IMG/VR virus record: IMGVR_UViG_3300025759_000191
Span: 1-42,672 of that record
DNA: 42,672 nt
Reading direction: 5' to 3' (one strand)
Source of the DNA: a virus
In this document: in pieces, positions 29,641 through 37,109 of the stretch
Layout of the letters: each line of letters begins with the position of its first letter
How positions within the stretch are numbered: the first letter of the stretch is position 1
Made by a program: the position numbers and the translations under genes
The notes under the pieces: generated by a model
Databases searched by the model: none
What the model was told of the DNA's origin: nothing
Seen by the model: the letters and a program-made list of their open reading frames with translations, nothing else

Positions 29641-30093
29641 ATGAGAGAGATATTATTTAGAGGTTGGTATGAGGGTGATCCAGATCGATCAAGGGGTTGG
29701 GCTTACGGGTCGCTAGTAAAACGTCAGCACCAGACGTTCAAAAACCCATGCTTTATTATAGAGCAAGAAAACGGGGAGGTGTTTATAGTCAAAGCCGAAT
29801 CAGTCGGGCAGTACTGCGGAAGAGATTACGCAAACGGCAGATCGGCTTTCGAGGGTGATTTATTTTATTGTGACCAATACCCCTTTGTTAGAGATGGAAA
29901 CATAAACTATAACGGCTTGATTGAATATGTAGAGCATCCCTCATTTATGGGATGGTATTATGATTTATTCCCTGTTTCTGATCGTGTAAGAGGCAGTGCG
30001 TGCGGTTCCGGAATGCCCGATCTTGAAGGTTTAGATTTGATTTATGTTGGCAACAAATACGAAAACCCTGAACTATTGGAGAAAAACAAATGA
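29641..30093 (+). CDS. YopX-like protein
   Basis: Starting at ATG 29641, behind GGGAGGG, gives 150 residues. MREILFRGWYEG, GWAYGSLVK, ESVGQYCGRDYANGRSAFEG and GLIEYVEHPSFMGWYYD follow the YopX pattern common in phages. The family is thought to form multimers. Its role is not established. It overlaps the next gene by ATGA. Confidence 0.85.
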   Translation: MREILFRGWYEGDPDRSRGWAYGSLVKRQHQTFKNPCFIIEQENGEVFIVKAESVGQYCGRDYANGRSAFEGDLFYCDQYPFVRDGNINYNGLIEYVEHPSFMGWYYDLFPVSDRVRGSACGSGMPDLEGLDLIYVGNKYENPELLEKNK

Positions 30094-30344
30094 AATTCTT
30101 TTACTGGATAATGAATAGGCTTGGGTATAGTTATATATATTGCTTTATGCATATCGATCATTCTGGGCCTATACCTCTTCATGGAGGGGCCATAGTGGTA
30201 GTTGATGCCCCTCTCAAAAGCTACCGAATGCCTTCGATTCTTGACGACTATAGGGATAAAAATGGTGATGTGTCTATCACTGCAATCTTTAAGTTAGGAT
30301 GGGAAAAACAGAGAAAACCCAGAACCGCTGGAGCAAAAAAATGA
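30090..30344 (+). CDS. Hypothetical protein
   Basis: This 84-residue protein (MKFFYWIMNRLGYSYIYCFM onward) has an aromatic-rich N terminus that could associate with the membrane, a central GGAIVVVDAPLKSYRMPSI segment and a basic end. Its start overlaps the YopX stop and its stop overlaps the next start (ATGA), so the three are translationally linked. Confidence 0.6.
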   Translation: MKFFYWIMNRLGYSYIYCFMHIDHSGPIPLHGGAIVVVDAPLKSYRMPSILDDYRDKNGDVSITAIFKLGWEKQRKPRTAGAKK

Positions 30345-30580
30345 AACTAATCATATTCATTCTGTCAGTAGTTGGGGTTGTAGTGGCAAGCAAAGCTGAA
30401 ATATTCGGAAATAATCGATACACCTACATTCCAGGTGAGGGTCATATCAAATCAGCTCCAGCCTGGAGGCTTTGGGGTAAGAGGGCGGGTCACGCTAAAG
30501 ATGATGTGATTAATACAGGGGGGCAGTGGGTTTGTGTGATTAATCCTGGGTGTGATAGACGGATTGTTAACTACAAATAA
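30341..30580 (+). CDS. Small exported protein
   Basis: From ATG 30341, which overlaps the previous stop, the 79-residue protein starts MKLIIFILSVVGVVVASKAE, a signal peptide with probable cleavage near ASKA. The mature part has two cysteines (WVCVINPGCDRR) that may pair in the periplasm. A frame beginning earlier at 30299 is not needed. Function is unknown. Confidence 0.65.
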   Translation: MKLIIFILSVVGVVVASKAEIFGNNRYTYIPGEGHIKSAPAWRLWGKRAGHAKDDVINTGGQWVCVINPGCDRRIVNYK

Positions 30581-30587
30581 ATTTGAA

Positions 30588-30611
30588 GTCCTATAAACTT
30601 TATTATAGGAC
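30588..30611 (+). repeat. Intergenic hairpin
   Basis: GTCCTATAA and TTATAGGAC form a perfect 9-bp stem with a 6-base loop between two small genes. It ends about 20 bases before the TTG start at 30633. It has no T tract, so it is probably an mRNA-stability or translation element and not a terminator. Confidence 0.5.
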
Positions 30612-30632
30612 ATAGCAAAAGAGGGTAATAAA

Positions 30633-30953
30633 TTGAAAGATTCAGAGAAAATTAAACATATAGCTTATCTTGTTGAACTTAACCAAAACTTCGACAAGGG
30701 ATATTTTAAGATAGCTCATGTCGCTGCATGTCTGCTTCCGAAGCATTTACATGAGCAGTTAAAGCAACTAGTTGATGGGCCTGTTTGGGATGGTGATGTT
30801 ATAAGCAAATCATGTAGGAGCCAACTGTTTGAAGCAGGGCTTGCTATTAGAGTTTGCAAGGGTGGCGAGCAAGGGTTCACGGGAGCCACTTATTTCGCCT
30901 ACTGTGTGCTGGATGCGTTTGAACAAATAAAATCGGGTAAAATAGCTGCTTGA
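30633..30953 (+). CDS. Hypothetical protein, TTG start
   Basis: This 106-residue protein begins with TTG (30633-30635), with GAGGG about 8 bases upstream and no better ATG. It contains IAHVAACLLPKHLHEQLKQL and GEQGFTGATYFAYCVLDAFE. It looks soluble and helical. No family is recognised. Confidence 0.6.
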   Translation: MKDSEKIKHIAYLVELNQNFDKGYFKIAHVAACLLPKHLHEQLKQLVDGPVWDGDVISKSCRSQLFEAGLAIRVCKGGEQGFTGATYFAYCVLDAFEQIKSGKIAA

Positions 30954-30971
30954 AATCCGTTAAAATTCGAT
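30953..30971 (+). promoter_or_regulatory. Repeated 19-bp element, copy 1
   Basis: AAATCCGTTAAAATTCGAT here matches 32273-32291 at 18 of 19 positions. Both copies stand upstream of right-arm genes. TTAAAAT could serve as a -10. It may be a repeated promoter or operator. Confidence 0.4.
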
Positions 30972-30984
30972 AGAGGAAATGATT

Positions 30985-31329
30985 ATGGGAAACGCAAGAA
31001 ATGAAATGCCAGCAGCGGTTAATGTATGGGGAATGCATGGCGATCATACCTTTGAGCGAATCGAGGGAAGCTCGCCGATGGAGGTCGCCATAAACTGGGT
31101 ACTAATGGCGCAAAATAGAGGTGAGTTTGATTTATGCCCTGCTGTTGTGATTGGTGCGGATGGAAGCGAGCTTAGGCGGGTAGGTGAAATGGTGTTTCAT
31201 GACACAAAAAGAGGCGGGCCCAAAGACGCTGGAAATCTGCTGGATTATGTGCAAATTTTATCTGATGATCCCGATATACCAGAGCTGCTAAATAAAGGAG
31301 CGCCTGTAAAGACAAAGGAAATGGGCTGA
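30985..31329 (+). CDS. Hypothetical protein
   Basis: ATG 30985 is preferred over 30979, because AGAGGAA is 8 bases from it and only 2 from the earlier ATG. The 114-residue protein (MGNARNEMPAAVNVWGMHGD onward) is soluble, with SPMEVAINWVLMAQNRGEFD and VVIGADGSELRRVGEM. No family is recognised. Confidence 0.6.
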   Translation: MGNARNEMPAAVNVWGMHGDHTFERIEGSSPMEVAINWVLMAQNRGEFDLCPAVVIGADGSELRRVGEMVFHDTKRGGPKDAGNLLDYVQILSDDPDIPELLNKGAPVKTKEMG

Positions 31330-31350
31330 TTGAAAAGAAGGGTTGAGAGG

Positions 31351-31563
31351 ATGAAAAGAGTTACAGTGTGGGTAACAGAAACAATAGAACATAAAATTCA
31401 GCTTGACGTTTCTTATGATGAGGCGCAACAAATGGAAGAGGATCTTAGCGACCCTTCTGTCAGGGATGATGTTGCGGGCGACCTAGCCAGTAGATCTACC
31501 ATTAGTGATGGGTCGTATGATCTGGAAGATTATGAGATTAAGGATATCAATGATGAAAGATGA
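31351..31563 (+). CDS. Hypothetical acidic protein
   Basis: The 70-residue protein from ATG 31351 (MKRVTVWVTETIEHKIQLDV onward) is very acidic in its C-terminal half. Its N-terminal strand pattern resembles small DUF-type proteins of phages. An in-frame TTG at 31330 is a less likely start. Its stop overlaps the next gene's start region. Confidence 0.6.
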   Translation: MKRVTVWVTETIEHKIQLDVSYDEAQQMEEDLSDPSVRDDVAGDLASRSTISDGSYDLEDYEIKDINDER

Positions 31564-31828
31564 GATTGATGAATTCAGCAATAGAGCACCATTTGTTTTA
31601 CAGCTTTTTTGCATGAGTCTTTCAGTTATTGCTACGGCTACACTTTTTGCTGTTTTTGCTGTTTTTATGTCTGGGATAATCGGGTTTCTTAATGGCTCCC
31701 ACCTGAACCCAAGCGAATGGCCTATGTTCTGCCACTTTATAATTTATTTTTTCAGTACAGGCATTGCGAATATGACAGCGTTCAGGCTCGGAGAAATTAA
31801 TGAACTTAAAAAACAGGGGTACGAATGA
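31550..31828 (+). CDS. Membrane protein, two segments
   Basis: The start is ATG 31550 or 31553, behind AAGGA. It gives about 92 residues with hydrophobic segments at about 16-42 and 55-75 (MSLSVIATATLFAVFAVFMS, FIIYFFSTGIANMTAF). It overlaps the preceding stop and the following start (ATGA). It is probably an inner-membrane protein of unknown role. Confidence 0.65.
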   Translation: MMKDEIDEFSNRAPFVLQLFCMSLSVIATATLFAVFAVFMSGIIGFLNGSHLNPSEWPMFCHFIIYFFSTGIANMTAFRLGEINELKKQGYE

Positions 31829-32229
31829 GCAATTTCATAGACAAGATATCACCAAATCACGTTATAGCAGGCATCATACTTGGGTTATTTGTATACATGT
31901 ATAATCATGGGTACAACCAGGTTATGGCCAATATACTTCTGATGTTTTGGGTGTTCGTATGCTTTGCAAATGTGGGCGATGCTATCAATCGTTTAGCAAG
32001 GTCTACTCAGTCAATAGCTGACCGGCTTGGTGGGGTTAATGTTGATTTTAAGATTGATAATCCTGTTAGAGTTAGCGTTGTAGGCAGTAACGGGCAAAGG
32101 ATTCCAATAGAAAACGAGATAGCCGCATGCGAGGACCTTCTGAAATCATCTAGAGAGCATGGCGACCTCATAGGTGAGAAGCAGATGGAGGCAAAGATAA
32201 AAGAGCTTAAAGAGAGAAAGATAAAATGA
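31825..32229 (+). CDS. Membrane-anchored protein with coiled coil
   Basis: This 134-residue protein has two hydrophobic segments (about 13-27 and 35-50), then a soluble part ending in a charged helix (NEIAACEDLLKSSREHGDLI, GEKQMEAKIKELKERKIK). The start overlaps the preceding stop. It may work with the preceding membrane protein. Function is unknown. Confidence 0.65.
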   Translation: MSNFIDKISPNHVIAGIILGLFVYMYNHGYNQVMANILLMFWVFVCFANVGDAINRLARSTQSIADRLGGVNVDFKIDNPVRVSVVGSNGQRIPIENEIAACEDLLKSSREHGDLIGEKQMEAKIKELKERKIK

Positions 32230-32270
32230 ACAGGTTTAAGATTCTTTTTTTTCATCAGGTTCAAACACCT

Positions 32271-32305
32271 TAAAATCCGTTAAAATGCGATTAATACGGA
32301 TTTTA
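32271..32305 (+). promoter_or_regulatory. Repeated element copy 2 within a 10-bp inverted repeat
   Basis: TAAAATCCGT (32271-32280) and ACGGATTTTA (32296-32305) form a perfect 10-bp inverted repeat with a 15-base spacer. The left half belongs to the 19-bp element also found at 30953-30971. It lies in the 134-bp gap before the last right-arm gene and is a candidate operator or promoter. Confidence 0.5.
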
Positions 32306-32363
32306 TATTGGTGTATATTAATCACTCACCCGCCCGACCGACCGACTAAAAGGAAATATCAGG

Positions 32364-32810
32364 ATGCCATTTGAAGCAATGCGCTATGAAAAAGACATAG
32401 AATACCCTGCCGCAATGCTGCACAAAAGAAATGGCAGTATATTCGTATTTATTAGCGAGTATGATTATATTGTTGTTAGAGAAACAAAAAGGCTATCTTT
32501 TATTCCGCTCGATGAATTGCATCCTGCCAACGAGTGCTGGATTCCAGTGGTAGCCGCCTATCCTTACTCTGCCAATCAATTCAAAGACATTGGCAGGCAG
32601 TATGCAGAATTAATAAAAGAGCGCGATAGTTGCAGGCGCACCGTTGACATGCAGGCTGAAGAGATTAAAGAGCTGAAAGATGAGATTGAAGATTTAAAAA
32701 ACAACCCGCCAGTTTGGGTGACTGCGCAACGCATGGCGGGTATTGTTTGCGGGCTAGCGCGTCAAAAGCGGTTCAAGCTCCTTTCTATTGCGAGGAATAG
32801 AAAACGCTAG
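32364..32810 (+). CDS. Hypothetical protein with coiled coil
   Basis: This 148-residue protein (MPFEAMRYEKDIEYPAAMLH onward) has a beta-rich N-terminal half and a coiled coil (about 75-112; MQAEEIKELKDEIEDLKNNP), then a basic tail. AAAGGAA precedes the ATG. It is the last plus-strand gene before the convergent junction. Its 3' end is part of the inverted-repeat structure there. Confidence 0.65.
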   Translation: MPFEAMRYEKDIEYPAAMLHKRNGSIFVFISEYDYIVVRETKRLSFIPLDELHPANECWIPVVAAYPYSANQFKDIGRQYAELIKERDSCRRTVDMQAEEIKELKDEIEDLKNNPPVWVTAQRMAGIVCGLARQKRFKLLSIARNRKR

Positions 32811-32812
32811 CC
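32752..32812. terminator. Nested inverted repeats at the convergent junction
   Basis: GGCTAGCG (32752-32759) pairs with CGCTAGCC (32805-32812). Inside, TTTCTATT (32782-32789) and AATAGAAA (32796-32803) form a perfect 8-bp hairpin with a 6-base loop. The structure lies where the right-arm and late transcripts meet. It may end or stabilise both, though there is no long T tract. Confidence 0.5.
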
Positions 32813-32836
32813 AGGTATTGATTATTGACTAGCGCC

Positions 32837-33226
32837 CTATTTTGTCAAGCCCCACGCCTTCTCAATAGTGCGAAGCGTGCCAACCCCCATCATAGCCAGC
32901 GCAAGGCTAAGCAGCGTTTCAGGGTTTGGTGGTGTAATCTTGTATACGGGTGTCAGCAATGGCGCAACAATAAAGTTAATAGCGAACCCCGCCCCACAAA
33001 CCCAGCCGCAGAATGGACGCCACCCCGCCACGAATATAGTTCTATGCTTAGATTCTGATAGCGTAATATTCGCCTGTAATGATTGCAGATCAGAGCCAAT
33101 CTTAGTTAATACCTGCTCTGCTTCAAGCTTCTCTTCTTTGCTTGTATGAATATTATCAATTATTTTGCCAATTTCTTTGACTGGTGCCGCTGCCGATTCG
33201 CCCAGTATTTTAGATAAGAACCCCAT
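32837..33226 (-). CDS. Holin, GTA-type 3-TM family
   Basis: This 129-residue protein has an N-terminal charged helix (LGESAAAPVKEIGKIIDNIH), then AGWRPFCGWVCGAGFAINFI and LLSLALAMMGVGTLRTIEKA. This matches the 'holin of 3TMs for gene-transfer release' family. It would open the inner membrane at the time of lysis. It is the last gene of the late operon, as is usual for this holin. Confidence 0.85.
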   Translation of the reverse strand: MGFLSKILGESAAAPVKEIGKIIDNIHTSKEEKLEAEQVLTKIGSDLQSLQANITLSESKHRTIFVAGWRPFCGWVCGAGFAINFIVAPLLTPVYKITPPNPETLLSLALAMMGVGTLRTIEKAWGLTK

Positions 33227-33243
33227 ATCACCCCCCGTTATAT

Positions 33244-33306
33244 TTATGCGCCAGCGGTCAAGCTGTCGATTTCCTAACTTACCATTTAAGGTTAGCTAGC
33301 GCATAA
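33244..33306. repeat. Inverted repeat between lysis genes
   Basis: TTATGCGC (33244-33251) and GCGCATAA (33299-33306) enclose a smaller imperfect pair (CTAACTTA / TAAGGTTAG). It fills the gap between the holin gene and the preceding 95-residue gene. It may modulate holin expression. Confidence 0.4.
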
Positions 33307-33312
33307 ACTCAT

Positions 33313-33600
33313 TTATCCCTTCGTGCCGTTATACGCCTTCATGGCCCACGAATCAACGCCTGGCCCTTTCGGTTTATAGCACCAGTATTCAACGTGCTTT
33401 AATTCTTTACCGCTGACCAAGCCAATAAAGCGCTCCCCGTCCCATATAGCAAACTCAGTGCTGCGCCTGCCTCTATCATTAATAGCCGCCACTACTTCAA
33501 CATCTTTGTTAGCAGGTGTGCCGCCGTCTATATGATTAAATACAGTAATTTTATATTCGTTTTTTGTTTCCCAATGATTAAAGCTCACCCTGAAAACCAA
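33313..33600 (-). CDS. Hypothetical protein in lysis cassette
   Basis: This 95-residue soluble protein (MVFRVSFNHWETKNEYKITV onward) has RRSTEFAIWDGERFIGLVSG and HVEYWCYKPKGPGVDSWAMK. It overlaps the upstream membrane protein by 16 bp. No signal peptide is visible. Function is unknown. Position suggests a lysis-timing or late accessory role. Confidence 0.6.
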   Translation of the reverse strand: MVFRVSFNHWETKNEYKITVFNHIDGGTPANKDVEVVAAINDRGRRSTEFAIWDGERFIGLVSGKELKHVEYWCYKPKGPGVDSWAMKAYNGTKG

Positions 33601-33914
33601 GACTTAAAACCGAGCACCAACAAAACCACGCCGCCCGTAACAATCGCATTTATTACGGTTTTGATTAAAGTGCCTTTATTACTTTTTGATTCGCTGTACA
33701 GCGTTTTTAAAAAAACCCAATGATCTGGCTTTAATCCAAACTCATCTTGCCAGTGACGCATCCCATCGCGAACGCCGCGCGAAACGCCGGACTCTACCGC
33801 GTTCGATATCATTTTCTCTATTTCGCTGCGGCTTAGGTATTCGCTCATTTTAAAAATATAGCCATCATATAAAGGCTCACTCTTTTCTAAAGGGTTGTTG
33901 ATAGCGCAATTCAT
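33585..33914 (-). CDS. Single-pass membrane protein, possible holin/antiholin
   Basis: This 109-residue protein has a helical soluble region (SRSEIEKMISNAVESGVSRG) and one C-terminal membrane segment (about 89-104; VINAIVTGGVVLLVLGF). The start overlaps the endopeptidase stop (ATGA). Size, one segment and position suit an antiholin or tail-anchored lysis protein. This is inferred. Confidence 0.6.
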   Translation of the reverse strand: MNCAINNPLEKSEPLYDGYIFKMSEYLSRSEIEKMISNAVESGVSRGVRDGMRHWQDEFGLKPDHWVFLKTLYSESKSNKGTLIKTVINAIVTGGVVLLVLGFKSWFSG

Positions 33915-34366
33915 TTTGACGCATACCTGTTTAACAGATGGTTTCTAAGCCATATATCAGGGTTTGTGTGATCGCCCTCGATGGCGACCTCAAAATGATA
34001 GTGGGGCGTCATGCCTTCAAAGTGCTTTGTGATATCCTGCACTATTCCAAGCGTGTCGCCCCGCTCTATTCTGTCGCCCGCCTTAACGCTTGGCCAAACA
34101 TACATATATTTAGTTATCGTTTGCGAATCAACTTCTAATTCTATCAATCTATATTCGTTTCTATCGCCTTTCAGCGAGTAAGGAAAACCAATCCTTTTAA
34201 CTATCGCCCTGTAATCACTAATTAGTATTGATTTAGGATATGCGCAATAGTCAACACCTGCGTGCTCATAATACTCTATAACGCCATCATCATTTAATTT
34301 GCTGCGCTTGGCCTTATATGCGCCGCTGCCCCATCTATCGAATTCCCTGATTGGCGGTATAATCAT
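33911..34366 (-). CDS. M23-family endopeptidase (endolysin)
   Basis: This 151-residue protein has EHAGVDY (H35, D39) and TPHYHFEV (H122, H124), the HxxxD and HxH zinc ligands of LytM/M23 enzymes, and VKAGDRIERGDTLGIV as the conserved strand. It would cut peptidoglycan cross-links. No signal peptide is present, so it should need the holin for export. It overlaps its neighbours by ATGA on both sides. Confidence 0.88.
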   Translation of the reverse strand: MIIPPIREFDRWGSGAYKAKRSKLNDDGVIEYYEHAGVDYCAYPKSILISDYRAIVKRIGFPYSLKGDRNEYRLIELEVDSQTITKYMYVWPSVKAGDRIERGDTLGIVQDITKHFEGMTPHYHFEVAIEGDHTNPDIWLRNHLLNRYASK

Positions 34367-34812
34367 TTTAACGGTATCTTATATTTGACCTCTATTCCTA
34401 TAGCGTCATAGGATAGCCGGTCGTGATAAAATGCGCATGAGTGATGGGTATATTTAGCGTTAACGGTTGTTCGCTTATTCTCTAACAGGTTTAAACCAAA
34501 TCCAACGTTGGATGTGATGTTGTCGCGCTCGCCCTGATGGCAATTAGGAAGGGTTTTTTTACCGAAATCAAGGCCAGTATAAACATATGCATTATTGAAA
34601 TAGGTGGTTTCAGCTTTGGCGCTTTTCACTGCGAAATCAATCAACCAGGCTATCAACGGTATTAATATAATGACAATAACAACGCCTTTTGCTACGCCTC
34701 TGTTTTTTTGAAAATACTTTTTTGCATCCCTTGGCGACTTGAACGAAACAAACACAACAAGCGTTAGCAGTGCAAATGTAATAACAATAAATCCTAATAG
34801 TGATTCATCCAT
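34363..34812 (-). CDS. Two membrane helices plus outer-membrane-barrel-like domain
   Basis: This 149-residue protein has hydrophobic segments at about 5-24 and 42-60, an AKAE signal-like site, then alternating beta strands (NAYVYTGLDFGKK, NVGFGLNLLEN, TTVNAKYTH, YDAIGIEVKYKIPLK) ending as outer-membrane barrels often do. Two cysteines (NCHQG, HSCAF) could pair. It lies directly upstream of the endopeptidase, so a spanin-like or outer-membrane function in lysis is possible but unproven. Confidence 0.6.
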   Translation of the reverse strand: MDESLLGFIVITFALLTLVVFVSFKSPRDAKKYFQKNRGVAKGVVIVIILIPLIAWLIDFAVKSAKAETTYFNNAYVYTGLDFGKKTLPNCHQGERDNITSNVGFGLNLLENKRTTVNAKYTHHSCAFYHDRLSYDAIGIEVKYKIPLK

Positions 34813-34815
34813 AAT

Positions 34816-35010
34816 CTAGCGCCCCGCTCCTGTAGTCCTACCCTTGGCCTTTTCCTTTATTTGTTGCCGCTTGCTTTTATACTCCAGCTCTAAAGCGTTT
34901 TTATCTGCAACCTTTGCCGCGCCCCTGGCTTTTTCTTTAGTTTCAACCGCCTCTAGCGCTTCATTGATTATAGCGTAAATTTCCTCTATATCTTGATCTG
35001 TAAGTGCCAT
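34816..35010 (-). CDS. Small charged helical protein
   Basis: This 64-residue protein (MALTDQDIEEIYAIINEALE onward) is Lys/Glu/Ala-rich and probably a single long helix. It ends in a basic Gly/Arg tail. It stands between the glycine-rich adhesin and the lysis genes. It could be a fibre-assembly helper. Function is not recognised. Confidence 0.6.
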   Translation of the reverse strand: MALTDQDIEEIYAIINEALEAVETKEKARGAAKVADKNALELEYKSKRQQIKEKAKGRTTGAGR

Positions 35011-35019
35011 GTTAAGCCT

Positions 35020-35910
35020 CTATTGTGCTATATCTTTTTTAAATGTGTAGCCATCGCCGCCCGCGCCGCCCGTTTTGTTTCCGCCGCCACCGCTGCCACC
35101 GCTAACAGTATAGGTTCCAGAGTCGGTGTTTAGAGTCTCATACAGCATTAAAATCATGCCCCCACCACCACCGCCACCGCCACCGCTCAATATGGTTCCT
35201 GCTACGCCGTCAGCGCCGCTCACGTCAATTTCACCGCTCGCATTAAAATCGATAGTTTCAGCGATTAGGATTATCACGCCGCCACCCTCGCCACCTGCGC
35301 CCGCTGTCCCTGAGCCTCCGGTTCCGCCGTTACTGCCTGCGCTACCGCCATAGTAAAGCGAGTTCCTTGTGGTTAGCTGCGCCTCTATAGCGCTAACATC
35401 GGCATTGCTGCCCGCGTTACCGGCAACATTAACCGCCGCGCCATCGGCGCCCGCTGCAACGTCAGTATGGTTAGTGTCGCTAGTTGACGCGCTACCGCCC
35501 GAATTCCCGCCGCCGCCACTGCCGCCACTGCCTCCAGTATCTTGTTTTGTCCATGGGTTTGACGCTTCGATTTTTCCGCTTATCGTTAGCGTGCCGGTGC
35601 ATTTGATAATGAGGGGGCCAGGGTAGTCGCTCCCTTTTGTGAGCGTAACACCAGAATTTACAGTAAAATTCGTATATTCCCTCGCCCCTGGTTGATAGGT
35701 GGTATTTCCGCTAATCGTTACAGCGCCCAACCCCCCTGATCCGAAATGATCAAATACATAATCATTAAATAGCTCAAAAGCGCCGTTTTGAACTTTCGGC
35801 GCACCAACCGCGCCCTGCGTCATAGCGGTTATATCGGCCTGCAATTGATTCATTTGCGTTGATGTCAATATTTGATTTAATGTAAAGCTTTGTCCAGTCC
35901 ATGCTGCCAT
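35020..35910 (-). CDS. Glycine-rich tail adhesin
   Basis: The 296-residue protein has an N-terminal anchor (LNQILTSTQMNQLQADITAM), a beta region, and then several Gly-rich stretches (GGSGGSGGGGNSGG, GGSAGSNGGTGGSG, nine consecutive Gly near 245, GGSGGGGNKTGGAGG). Short hydrophobic strands (GGVIILIAETIDF, GGMILMLYETLN) alternate with them. This resembles receptor-binding proteins built on polyglycine helices, such as gp38 adhesins of T-even phages. Placement after the tail tip genes supports receptor binding. Confidence 0.75.
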   Translation of the reverse strand: MAAWTGQSFTLNQILTSTQMNQLQADITAMTQGAVGAPKVQNGAFELFNDYVFDHFGSGGLGAVTISGNTTYQPGAREYTNFTVNSGVTLTKGSDYPGPLIIKCTGTLTISGKIEASNPWTKQDTGGSGGSGGGGNSGGSASTSDTNHTDVAAGADGAAVNVAGNAGSNADVSAIEAQLTTRNSLYYGGSAGSNGGTGGSGTAGAGGEGGGVIILIAETIDFNASGEIDVSGADGVAGTILSGGGGGGGGGMILMLYETLNTDSGTYTVSGGSGGGGNKTGGAGGDGYTFKKDIAQ

Positions 35911-35918
35911 GTTATCAC

Positions 35919-37109
35919 CTATGCGAGCCTATCAATATCTAGCTGGCTTTGATCTAATCGGAAAATGCCGACTATCTGCGAATCGTCAACCTCTATGTTC
36001 ATCGACATTGATTGCAAATCAAATTCGTAACCCATTAATCGTTTAGTGTCACCCGCGCCAATTCCGAGCTTGTCAAATTCAAACGTTATCAGATCGCCTA
36101 TAAATCGCGTAATCGGCGCCGCTGTCGTCTTTGCTTTTAACTGAACATAAGGCTCTTTTTGTGTTAGCACTATTCTCTGCGATAGATCGACTGCTGATGC
36201 GCTGTTGACATACCAAACGTTTTGATCTTTTTCTATTTGCTCTCTGCTTCCGTAGGTGTTAACGCTTGTTGTATCCTCATCGTTAACAACTACCGAATAA
36301 GTATCACTATCAACGTTATAATCCGCAAATGTAATATGCTTGTTGATAATCTGCTTGTCATCGATAAGGCCATGAACATCGATGATAGGGTTCGCGCCTA
36401 AGTCTAGCGTTATAGAAGTTGTTTCGGTGTATCTTGCAAAGCGTAGTTTGCCGTCCTCGACATAGATGCTTGAGCGCGTTATTCTTCCGAGTTTCCTAAA
36501 AGCTTCATTCAGTCGGGTTCCTTCAAAATACGCTTGCGCAAGAATTGACGAACTAGAAAAAACATCCGCCCACGCCGAAAAATCATCATAATCGATATCT
36601 GTATTAGCTGTTGATTTAGTGGTATCAAGCCCGCCATAACTGGTTGCCCAATACCAAGCCAAATCGCTTGGCAGATAGTCTGAGTTGGTATAGTCAAGCG
36701 GGTTATCTGTATCACCAAGCAGCTTCTCAGCGAATGGCTTGATTTTGTCAACCACTGACAGCGTGCAGCTATCTTTAGTATACTTGACACTGGATATCTT
36801 TCCTTCATGTATATTGATATACTCATCTGTTCCCGCCGGAGACTCTACCGACCAGGGGACGCCGAATTGTATTTTTGTTTCATTCTGCATTTTATAGGGT
36901 TCGTCTTCAAAGAAATCAAAAGCCTGATTTTCATTTGACAGGTTTATTGTTATATTGATCGGCCTGATATCGTTCCAGCGTTTTCGGATTTTAGGCCAGC
37001 GCTTCACAAAAGCGGTATAGTCGCTAGTGCCAATGGTAAACTTGCGCCCTACCAGCGGCACCCTTTTTTCTATCTCTACTAAAAAATCACTCGATACGCT
37101 ATGCGGCAT
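35919..37109 (-). CDS. Tail tip / central hub protein
   Basis: This 396-residue protein follows the 118-residue minor tail protein directly. It contains IGTSDYTAFVKRWPKIRKRW, YINIHEGKISSVKY and later LTQKEPYVQLKAKTT. It is rich in beta structure and resembles tail hub or baseplate proteins (gp27-like) that form the ring at the tail end. The assignment rests on order: tape measure, distal protein, hub, adhesin. Confidence 0.65.
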   Translation of the reverse strand: MPHSVSSDFLVEIEKRVPLVGRKFTIGTSDYTAFVKRWPKIRKRWNDIRPINITINLSNENQAFDFFEDEPYKMQNETKIQFGVPWSVESPAGTDEYINIHEGKISSVKYTKDSCTLSVVDKIKPFAEKLLGDTDNPLDYTNSDYLPSDLAWYWATSYGGLDTTKSTANTDIDYDDFSAWADVFSSSSILAQAYFEGTRLNEAFRKLGRITRSSIYVEDGKLRFARYTETTSITLDLGANPIIDVHGLIDDKQIINKHITFADYNVDSDTYSVVVNDEDTTSVNTYGSREQIEKDQNVWYVNSASAVDLSQRIVLTQKEPYVQLKAKTTAAPITRFIGDLITFEFDKLGIGAGDTKRLMGYEFDLQSMSMNIEVDDSQIVGIFRLDQSQLDIDRLA

